Below, piece by piece: positions 25,875-31,705 of a stretch of DNA of 34,022 nucleotides (position 1 is its first letter; each line of letters opens with the position of its first letter). Location of the stretch: the NCBI GenBank assembly GCA_020434365.1, contig JAGRAX010000008.1, positions 1 to 34,022 of the forward strand, in the 5' to 3' direction. The translations under genes were made by a program, and so were the position numbers. Under the pieces are notes generated by a model. The model ran no database searches. It was not told the DNA's origin and saw nothing but the letters and a program-made list of their open reading frames with translations. Source of the DNA: Bdellovibrionales bacterium. GTDB taxonomy: Bacteria; Bdellovibrionota_G; JALEGL01; JAGRMV01.

Positions 25875-25896
25875 CTCTCAAAATCCATCAAAAATG

Positions 25897-26163
25897 TTAC
25901 AGCTGATCTTTTTTATTTTGCTCGTATAGCTTTTTGAGCTGACTTAAAAGCTGCTTGCGCTGCTCTTGGTCTTCTGAAGAACTTTCAACTTCACCGGCCA
26001 CATCTGCACCTTGACCTAGGTTTAGTTTCTTTTCTTTTTTGGAAGGAATCTCAAGCAAATTGGCCTGTTGATCTTCATACTGCGCAAGAATGATCGGATC
26101 TGCACTGACAAAGCCCACACCCAAAAATCCCACAAGCAAAGCTACTGTGACTGTAATTTTCAT
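25897..26163 (-). CDS. small secreted protein with C-terminal helix, unknown function
   Basis: 88 residues from the ATG at 26163. The open frame reaches 26199, but that extension would put 12 residues in front of the signal peptide. Residues 1-21 form a Sec signal peptide (MKITVTVALLVGFLGVGFVSA). The mature part is low in hydrophobics, with a Lys cluster (PSKKEKKLNLG) and an acidic/Gln-rich helix prone to coiled coil (SSSEDQEQRKQLLSQLKKLY). No cysteine. I recognise no family. It is the first gene of the minus-strand lipoprotein cluster. Its promoter should lie in 26164-26358, shared with the divergent transketolase gene and holding a copy of the 51-bp repeat. Confidence 0.6.
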   Translation of the reverse strand: MKITVTVALLVGFLGVGFVSADPIILAQYEDQQANLLEIPSKKEKKLNLGQGADVAGEVESSSEDQEQRKQLLSQLKKLYEQNKKDQL

Positions 26164-26209
26164 GCTGCCACATATATCAAAGCCCCCCCTTTTTAGCAAC
26201 GCCCAAACC

Positions 26210-26260
26210 GGTGCCTGGCACCTTTTGGTCGAAAAGGTGCCATACTAAAATCGGTCGGTT
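26210..26260 (+). repeat. 51-bp dispersed hairpin repeat, copy 1
   Basis: Begins with the perfect palindrome GGTGCCTGGCACC. A 10-bp stem then forms from GGCACCTTTT and AAAAGGTGCC around a 5-nt loop (GGTCG), and a 19-bp tail, ATACTAAAATCGGTCGGTT, closes it. Copy 2 at 31391 is identical except for the loop and the central base of the palindrome. It lies in the intergenic region between divergent genes (26163 minus, 26359 plus). It resembles REP-type palindromic elements spread by single-stranded-DNA (RAYT/IS200-like) transposases, but no such gene is in the window. Confidence 0.85.
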
Positions 26261-26358
26261 TTTGGTCTTGATGGATGAATCTTGGGATGACTTTTTTTGA
26301 TCCCTGCGTTAGATAGGAGGCAAGTTTTTCGTCACCTAAGATCAAGAAAGATAACAAA

Positions 26359-28359
26359 ATGAGTCAAAACGCCCTAGATCAACTTTGTGTCAACACCATC
26401 AAGATGCTCGCAGCTGATGCCATCGAAAAAGCCAACTCTGGTCACCCTGGTTTGCCCATGGGATGCGCGGATATAGCCTATGTGTTGTGGACCAAATTTC
26501 TCAGGGTCAATCCCAAAGATCCTCATTGGATCAATCGAGATCGATTTGTGCTTTCTGCGGGCCATGGTTCGATGCTTCTCTATGCACTCCTTCACCTCAG
26601 TGGTTTTGACCTCAGCATAGAAGACCTAAAAAAATTTAGGCAGTGGGGAAGCCTGACACCTGGACATCCAGAATTCGGACACACGCAAGGCGTAGAATGC
26701 ACAACTGGACCCTTGGGCCAGGGAACTGCCAATGCTGTGGGCATGGCGCTGGCCGCAAAAATGAGCGAAGATCGATTCAATACAAAGGATTTTTCTGCCA
26801 TCGATCACAAGGTCTTTGCCCTGATCAGTGATGGGGATCTTATGGAGGGCATCTCCAATGAAGCCGCATCTCTTGCAGGACACTTAAAACTTTCCAACCT
26901 TGTATACATCTACGACTCCAATCAGATCAGCATCGATGGATCGACTTCTTTGGCGTTCACAGAAGACATTGAGCTGCGATTCAAAGCTCAAAATTGGTGG
27001 GTTCAAAAAATCGACGGCCACGATCACAATGAGATTGAACAGGCCATACAGGCAGCTTGTGATCAGAGCGATAAACCTTGCCTGATCATTGCTCGAACCC
27101 ATATCGGCCATGGAAGCCCAGGGAAACAAGACAGCTCCAGTGCGCATGGAGCTCCACTGGGAAAAGAAGAACTACAAAAAACCAAAGAAAATTTACATTG
27201 GCCTTTGGACCCTGACTTTGAAGTACCTACACAAGTACGAGAGCACTTTGCTCAATGCATGTCGAAGTCCGACAAAAACCATCAAAACTGGAAACAACAA
27301 ATTCAGAAACAAAAGGACCAGGATGCTTCTTGGAAAGATTCTTGGGAGGCGCACTGGGAAAAGCGCGTGCCTTCTGACCTCTATGAAACCCTTTGCCAAG
27401 ATCTTCCGAACATGCCGGATGCCTCTCGATCCTTCTCTTCAAAAATTCAGCAAAAAGTCGCGCAGCTGGTTCCGGCTCTTGTGGGCGGATCTGCAGATTT
27501 GGCTTCTTCTTGCAAAACTTGGATCAAAGATTCGGCGCACATTGAAAGTGATTCATTCGAAGGGCGGAATCTTCATTTTGGGATTCGCGAACATGCTATG
27601 GGAGCCATTCTTAATGGCATGAGTTTGTATGGAAGTTTTATTCCTTATGGATCTACTTTCTTGGTTTTTTCTGATTACATGCGTCCCGCCATTCGATTGG
27701 CGGCTCTATCTAAACTTCAATCTCTATTTATTTTTACGCATGATAGTTTGCATGTTGGAGAAGACGGACCTACACATCAACCGGTTGAGCACATTCCTTC
27801 ACTGCGCCTCATTCCAAATGTGCAGGTTCTTCGCCCAGCAGATGCACTAGAGTCCGCTGCGTGCTGGACCATGGCTCTTGATCAACAACAGGGTCCCTCC
27901 TGCATGATTCTATCTCGTCAAAATCTTTCACACATAGATCGGAGCAATGACTTTCAGCCTGCAAGCATTCTAAAAGGGGCTTATGTGGTCAAAGAAACTT
28001 CCAGTGAGCCTGCACTTTGCCTTATCGCTACAGGATCTGAAGTTGCTTTGGCTCAAGAGCTCTCGAAATCGCTTGAAAAAAAGAATATTGACTCGCGCGT
28101 TGTTTCAGCTCCTTGTTTGGAAGTTTTTTCAAAACAGGATCAAAACTACAAAGATCAAGTATTGCCAAAATCACTTCCCTGTGTTGCCTTGGAACTTTCC
28201 CAGCCTGACCTATGGTACAAATACCTAGGACCTCAATCTCTGGCCATTGGGATTGAAGAATTTGGAGCATCTGCGCCAGGACAAGAACTGGTAGAGCGCT
28301 ATGGATTTTCAATTCAAGCGCTAGAAACGAAAGTGCTTCATTTTTTAGAAACGCTCTGA
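26359..28359 (+). CDS. tkt: transketolase
   Basis: Thiamine-diphosphate enzyme of the non-oxidative pentose phosphate pathway, moving two-carbon units between ketose and aldose phosphates. 666 residues, the usual length. Landmarks: ANSGHPGLPMG near residue 26, GHGSMLLYALLHLSG, TGPLGQG near 116, the cofactor motif GDGDLMEGISNEA (here SDGDLMEG) near 155, HIGHGSPGKQDSSSAHG near 255, the catalytic-Glu segment FGIREHAMGAI near 408, and HDSLHVGEDGPTHQPVEH near 462. All expected residues are present. It is a single gene facing the minus-strand hydrolase gene 25 bp away. No good ribosome-binding site is directly before the ATG; a perfect AGGAGG lies 38 nt upstream. Confidence 0.97.
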   Translation: MSQNALDQLCVNTIKMLAADAIEKANSGHPGLPMGCADIAYVLWTKFLRVNPKDPHWINRDRFVLSAGHGSMLLYALLHLSGFDLSIEDLKKFRQWGSLTPGHPEFGHTQGVECTTGPLGQGTANAVGMALAAKMSEDRFNTKDFSAIDHKVFALISDGDLMEGISNEAASLAGHLKLSNLVYIYDSNQISIDGSTSLAFTEDIELRFKAQNWWVQKIDGHDHNEIEQAIQAACDQSDKPCLIIARTHIGHGSPGKQDSSSAHGAPLGKEELQKTKENLHWPLDPDFEVPTQVREHFAQCMSKSDKNHQNWKQQIQKQKDQDASWKDSWEAHWEKRVPSDLYETLCQDLPNMPDASRSFSSKIQQKVAQLVPALVGGSADLASSCKTWIKDSAHIESDSFEGRNLHFGIREHAMGAILNGMSLYGSFIPYGSTFLVFSDYMRPAIRLAALSKLQSLFIFTHDSLHVGEDGPTHQPVEHIPSLRLIPNVQVLRPADALESAACWTMALDQQQGPSCMILSRQNLSHIDRSNDFQPASILKGAYVVKETSSEPALCLIATGSEVALAQELSKSLEKKNIDSRVVSAPCLEVFSKQDQNYKDQVLPKSLPCVALELSQPDLWYKYLGPQSLAIGIEEFGASAPGQELVERYGFSIQALETKVLHFLETL

Positions 28360-28384
28360 GAACAAAAAGAATTCAAAGTATGTG

Positions 28385-29026
28385 TTAGCCCCTCATCGCA
28401 ATAAAATCATCGATGGTGAGCGCGCTCATATACGGATTGGATTTTTTTTGTGAACCCAAATCAATATGTTTGTGGGCTGCATAATTGTGTCCCGGGTACA
28501 TGATGGTTTGATCTGGAAGGTTTTTGATTTTTCCACTTAGGCTCTCGTATAATTTTTTTGAGTTTCCTCCGGGTAAATCTGTTCTCCCGCAGCCATCAAT
28601 AAAAAGTGTATCTCCTGTGATGATATTTTGATCGAACAAAAAACACTGCGACCCCTCGGTGTGACCTGGAGTATGCATACAAGATATTTCTAGTTTTCCT
28701 ATTTCAATCACCGTCTGATCATCCGTTGCTATGGCAGTTTCTTTCCATCCTCCCATCCACGGAATTTCATTTTTATTCATATAAATTTTGGCTTGAGTTT
28801 TGTGCGCTAGCGCCTCGACCAAATTGATGTGATCTGGATGTCCATGAGTAATGAGCATGGCTTCGAGAGTATAGCCCTGGCTCTCAAGAGTTTGTTCAAC
28901 TTCATCTTGATCCCAGGCAGGATCAATCACGGCCGCCTTTCGTGTGTGAGGATCTCCCAAAAAGTATACATAATTTTGCATGGGGCCGAGTTCTTTTTGA
29001 ACAAACCACACATCTTGTTTTTTCAT
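28385..29026 (-). CDS. metallo-beta-lactamase-fold hydrolase, glyoxalase II-like
   Basis: 213-residue single-domain hydrolase. The binuclear metal site is complete: His61, His63, Asp65, His66 (THGHPDH), His122 (TPGHTEGS), Asp139 (TGDTLF) and His180 (PGHNY). The GCGRTDLPGG segment after Asp139 is typical of the short YcbL/persulfide-dioxygenase-like branch; the C-terminal substrate domain of classical glyoxalase II is missing. Likely substrates are thioesters or persulfides, undecided. Its ATG overlaps the stop of the YgfZ-like gene by 4 nt, so the two are co-translated. Confidence 0.9.
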   Translation of the reverse strand: MKKQDVWFVQKELGPMQNYVYFLGDPHTRKAAVIDPAWDQDEVEQTLESQGYTLEAMLITHGHPDHINLVEALAHKTQAKIYMNKNEIPWMGGWKETAIATDDQTVIEIGKLEISCMHTPGHTEGSQCFLFDQNIITGDTLFIDGCGRTDLPGGNSKKLYESLSGKIKNLPDQTIMYPGHNYAAHKHIDLGSQKKSNPYMSALTIDDFIAMRG

Positions 29027-29904
29027 TTCGTATATCTTTCTATTTGAATTTTCTGATCCTTATTTTGAATCCACCAATTTTGTTCAAAGGCTTTTCGGTG
29101 CACCCAAGCCAAAGCCAAAACTTTGCCCTCAGAGCAGTCATGATGACTTACACTGGTGAGTGTTCCAACCACTCCTTGCTCACTATGAAGCTCCACAGGA
29201 AGTTCTATTGAACTCGACGACCGAGGAAAAATAACTTGGAAAAGTTTTTTGTTCACATTGCGTCCGCGACCCTCGAGCCTCGAAACTGTCTCCTGCCCAG
29301 GATAACATCCTTTTTTTGTAGAAGTCGCGGGTTCTAAATACTCCAGTTCAAAGGGCATGTGCTCCGAACTCACATCAATACCCCATCGAGGAATGGACAA
29401 AAAAATTCTTTGATCTTCGTATTGATCCGGTGTCATCTTCTGTCCAAAGGACTCACAAAACTCATAGAGATCTTGCTCTGGGCCCCACACCCAAGCAACA
29501 ACATGAGATCCAATTTTTTCTCGTGAGAAGATCAAAGTTTTATCGAATGCAGCATCAGACAAAGAAGCAACTTGTTCTTTCCCAAAAAAGCTTGCGATCT
29601 TCATGTGAGGATGTTCTTCAATCGCTACATCTTCCGTAATGATGTATTTTTCTAGTTGATCTTTGAGAGGCTGTTTCATTTCTCGATCCACCAAGATCCA
29701 ATACGCACCCTCATCTTGTATGAGATGAAAAAAAGCAATGAGCTTTCCCTTGATCGTCAATATATTGCTCAAAGTGTGCTGAAACTGCGCTAGAGAACTG
29801 ATATCTGCGGTTACAATTCTAGATAAAAACTCTTGAGTTTGGGACCCGACTACCCTAAAAACAGACATCGTTTCTTGTGGGTAATAGTAGGGCTTTTCCG
29901 GCAT
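29023..29904 (-). CDS. ygfZ: YgfZ/GcvT-domain protein, iron-sulfur cluster assembly factor
   Basis: 293 residues from the ATG at 29904, chosen because AAGGGG (29911-29916, minus strand) sits 6 nt before it; the frame extends 10 residues further to 29934 with no ribosome-binding site. The fold is that of the glycine-cleavage T protein. The hallmark K-G-C-Y-x-G-Q-E motif is KKGCYPGQETVSR with Cys200, and the N-terminal tetrahydrofolate-binding region (LSRIVTADISSL, HTLSNILTIKGKLIAFF) is present. YgfZ helps folate-dependent maturation or repair of certain [4Fe-4S] proteins; candidates in this window include QueG and KorB (inference). It is followed by the metallo-hydrolase gene with a 4-nt overlap. 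Confidence 0.9.
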   Translation of the reverse strand: MPEKPYYYPQETMSVFRVVGSQTQEFLSRIVTADISSLAQFQHTLSNILTIKGKLIAFFHLIQDEGAYWILVDREMKQPLKDQLEKYIITEDVAIEEHPHMKIASFFGKEQVASLSDAAFDKTLIFSREKIGSHVVAWVWGPEQDLYEFCESFGQKMTPDQYEDQRIFLSIPRWGIDVSSEHMPFELEYLEPATSTKKGCYPGQETVSRLEGRGRNVNKKLFQVIFPRSSSSIELPVELHSEQGVVGTLTSVSHHDCSEGKVLALAWVHRKAFEQNWWIQNKDQKIQIERYTK

Positions 29905-29910
29905 GCTTTG

Positions 29911-29916
29911 CCCCTT
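29911..29916 (-). promoter_or_regulatory. ribosome-binding site fixing the ygfZ start
   Basis: AAGGGG on the minus strand, 6 nt before the ATG at 29904. It excludes the longer reading from 29934. Confidence 0.6.
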
Positions 29917-29958
29917 TGAAATGCCTTCGATCATTTGTAGATAGCTAATGGAGTTTAC

Positions 29959-30612
29959 ATGAAAAGTAAAATTTTGCCTGAGAGTGACTTGGTCATCTTT
30001 GACCTAGACGGCACCTTAATCGACTCTCGCCAGGACCTTTGTAATGCGCTCAATCACGCAATGGCTTTAGAAAATCTGCCTCCGATTTCAGTAGAAAATA
30101 TGGTGAGACAGATCAGCAAAGGAACAAAAAGCTACCTAAGATCCTTGGTCGACCACGATGAGGAAAAAGTCGATCGCATTTTCAAAGCCTATGCACGCGC
30201 CTATCGAAAAAACCCTTTGGATCAAACTCAAGTCTACCCCGGAACTCTCGAACTCTTGGAACATTTAAAAAAAACCAAGCCTCTTGCCTTGATGAGCAAT
30301 AAACATCAAAGCTCTTGTGAACTGGTAATGGAAGGTTTAAAAATCAATCACTACTTTGAAGTCATCGTGGGTGGGGATCTAATCAGAAAAAAACCCCATC
30401 CAGATGCCTTAAGCTACATCTGTGACAAGCTCGGACATGCTCCTGAGCATTCTGTTATGATTGGTGACAGTGTTTTTGATCTTCAAGCTGCCAAGGCCAT
30501 CAATATGAAGTGTATTGCTCTCACCGAAGGTTTTGTCGATGAACAAGAGCTCCGTAATGAAGGCGCGCATGAGTTTTATCCAAGCGTAAAAGAATTGTGG
30601 GACTCACTGTGA
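29959..30612 (+). CDS. HAD-family phosphatase, phosphoglycolate phosphatase-like
   Basis: 217-residue haloacid-dehalogenase hydrolase with helical cap 1. Motif I is FDLDGTLIDS with nucleophile Asp15 and acid Asp17; motif II is MSNK (Ser113); motif III Lys145 lies in RKKPHPDAL; motif IV is GDSVFD (Asp170, Asp174). Length and the KPHPDAL motif match Gph, which removes 2-phosphoglycolate formed by DNA repair or by oxygenase side reactions; pyrophosphatase or nucleotidase activity is also possible. TGGAG is 5 nt before the ATG. It starts only 54 bp from the divergent ygfZ, so the promoters of both must be very close or overlap coding sequence. It overlaps the nitroreductase start by 4 nt. Confidence 0.88.
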   Translation: MKSKILPESDLVIFDLDGTLIDSRQDLCNALNHAMALENLPPISVENMVRQISKGTKSYLRSLVDHDEEKVDRIFKAYARAYRKNPLDQTQVYPGTLELLEHLKKTKPLALMSNKHQSSCELVMEGLKINHYFEVIVGGDLIRKKPHPDALSYICDKLGHAPEHSVMIGDSVFDLQAAKAINMKCIALTEGFVDEQELRNEGAHEFYPSVKELWDSL

Positions 30613-31391
30613 ATCCGATTTTTGATCTGCTTGACCAGCATCGATCCATCCGAAAATACAAAACGAATGCCGTTGCTCCTGAACTCGTAAAATCCATCCT
30701 TCACAGTGGAATGCGCGCCTCTACATCGGGGAATATGCAGTTCTATTCCATCATTCAAAGTACGCATACGGACCTGAAGGAAAAACTCTATCATGCACAT
30801 GGAAAGCAATCGATGGTTCGAATGGCTCCAATAGTTCTTACCTTTTGTTGCGATCTTAGACGCCTTCAAATTTGGATGGATGCCTATAAGGCCCCTGGAA
30901 ACTTTAACAATTTTATTTCTTTTCTCCGAGGCGTTATTGATGTGAGTCTCGTGGCCCAAAACATCGCTATTGCCGCTGAAAGCTCATGCTTGGGAATTTG
31001 CTACATGGGAAGCACGCTCATGAATGCAAAAAAAATCACCGAGATCTTGAAGCTTCCCCAGCTTGTCATTCCGGTCACAAGCATGGTGATGGGCTACCCC
31101 GAAGAAAGTCCAAAAAAGATTGAGCGCTTAGCCTATGAAAGCATCGTCCACGAGGAAGTCTATCGAGATCGAAGTCCCAAAGAGGTTCAGGACATCTATG
31201 CAGATCGAGACAAAAACACCTGGGAAAGGGTCTCCACAAATCCTCAACATGCGTCAAAGCTTGTAGATGAGAACATACAAAACGCAGCACAGTTCTATGC
31301 CAAAACCAAATATACTCCTGAACTTCTGCAACAATATTCCAACGACTATATAGAGTGTCTCAAAAAGCAATTCCACCAAGCCATTTTTTAG
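30609..31391 (+). CDS. nitroreductase family protein (NfsA/FRP-like)
   Basis: FMN-dependent NAD(P)H oxidoreductase, about 260 residues from the GTG at 30609, which overlaps the phosphatase stop in GTGA; a GTG at 30597 adds four residues. Family marks: DQHRSIRKYK (phosphate contacts of FMN), SGMRASTSGNMQFYSII, the middle DVSLVAQNIAIAAESSCLGI, and PVTSMVMGYPEESPKK. The long C-terminal part (about 190-260) is like NfsA/FRP-type oxygen-insensitive nitroreductases. The true substrate is unknown (quinones, nitroaromatics, flavins). The last base of its TAG stop is the first base of repeat copy 2, so the original 3' end may have been changed by the repeat. Confidence 0.88.
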   Translation: MNPIFDLLDQHRSIRKYKTNAVAPELVKSILHSGMRASTSGNMQFYSIIQSTHTDLKEKLYHAHGKQSMVRMAPIVLTFCCDLRRLQIWMDAYKAPGNFNNFISFLRGVIDVSLVAQNIAIAAESSCLGICYMGSTLMNAKKITEILKLPQLVIPVTSMVMGYPEESPKKIERLAYESIVHEEVYRDRSPKEVQDIYADRDKNTWERVSTNPQHASKLVDENIQNAAQFYAKTKYTPELLQQYSNDYIECLKKQFHQAIF

Positions 31392-31441
31392 GTGCCAGGC
31401 ACCTTTTCCGGGAAAAGGTGCCATACTAAAATCGGTCGGTT
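31391..31441 (+). repeat. 51-bp dispersed hairpin repeat, copy 2
   Basis: Same plan and length as the copy at 26210: GGTGCCAGGCACC, a 10-bp stem with loop CCGGG, and the identical 19-bp tail ATACTAAAATCGGTCGGTT. The differences from copy 1 are the centre of the palindrome (A for T) and the loop. Same orientation. It starts on the last base of the nitroreductase stop codon. As RNA it would form a stable hairpin directly after the gene and could end or protect the transcript, though the T-run usual for an intrinsic terminator is missing. Confidence 0.85.
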
Positions 31442-31512
31442 GGGAGGCTGAGTGCCTTCATTGGAACTAAGTAGTTGGAACAGCTGGGATTTACATTTTT
31501 TTTATTTTGATC

Positions 31513-31542
31513 TTGATACCTTTCCCCCTTTCGAATTATTGT
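31513..31542 (+). promoter_or_regulatory. candidate nrdJ promoter
   Basis: TTGATA (31513-31518), 18-bp spacer, TATTGT (31537-31542). The -35 is one mismatch from consensus and the -10 two. The NrdR boxes would then overlap the -10 and lie just downstream of the start point, which is the position expected for repression. Confidence 0.35.
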
Positions 31543-31544
31543 GT
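31529..31544 (+). promoter_or_regulatory. possible second, weaker NrdR box
   Basis: TTTCGAATTATTGTGT matches the consensus at 10 of 16 positions, with a perfect right half. NrdR boxes usually come in pairs about three helical turns apart; here the start-to-start distance is 34 bp, slightly more than the usual 31-32, so this partner is doubtful. Confidence 0.35.
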
Positions 31545-31562
31545 AAGTAAGGGAAGATTGCC

Positions 31563-31578
31563 ATACCATATATTGTAT
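31563..31578 (+). promoter_or_regulatory. NrdR box upstream of nrdJ
   Basis: ATACCATATATTGTAT matches the NrdR consensus acaCwAtATaTwGtgt at 13 of 16 positions, including the whole core. It sits in a wider palindrome (CCATAC ... GTATGG, 31561-31580) with one mismatched pair. NrdR represses ribonucleotide reductase genes when dATP/ATP is high, so the location before nrdJ is right. Confidence 0.7.
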
Positions 31579-31705
31579 GGTCACTAGCTTTGATTCCCTT
31601 GGTGGATAAGCAACAACAAGTAAAACTGAAGGCCCTTCTCTATATCATCCGCGGTATGCATCGTGGATTTGGAAGAGTTTTCTTCGCTGGAGGCGTAGTA
31701 AAACC

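Larger units (their letters stand above)
31392..31705 (+). promoter_or_regulatory. nrdJ upstream region (314 bp without a gene)
   Basis: Holds, in order: repeat copy 2; a short inverted repeat (AACTA-AG-TAGTT near 31466-31477); an A/T-rich stretch with eight T at 31496-31503; a candidate promoter; two candidate NrdR boxes; and a larger imperfect hairpin whose outer arms are AAGGGAA (31549-31555) and TTCCCTT (31594-31600), enclosing the second NrdR box. GGAGG at 31689-31693 is the probable ribosome-binding site, 12 nt from the ATG. I saw no cobalamin riboswitch. Confidence 0.6.

Noticed and set aside
27089-27622. 177-residue plus-strand frame inside transketolase
   Set aside because: It lies in another frame of a clear transketolase domain, is Lys/Arg-rich with no recognisable motif, and is a shadow.
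26210-31441. Composite transposon or genomic island between the two 51-bp repeats
   Set aside because: The enclosed genes are housekeeping, no transposase or integrase is present and no target duplication was seen; the copies are better read as independent dispersed repeats.
31442-31705. Cobalamin riboswitch in the nrdJ leader
   Set aside because: The leader is long and the enzyme needs B12, but I could not find the conserved B12-box or the core helices; the structure seen is explained by the repeat and the NrdR palindrome.
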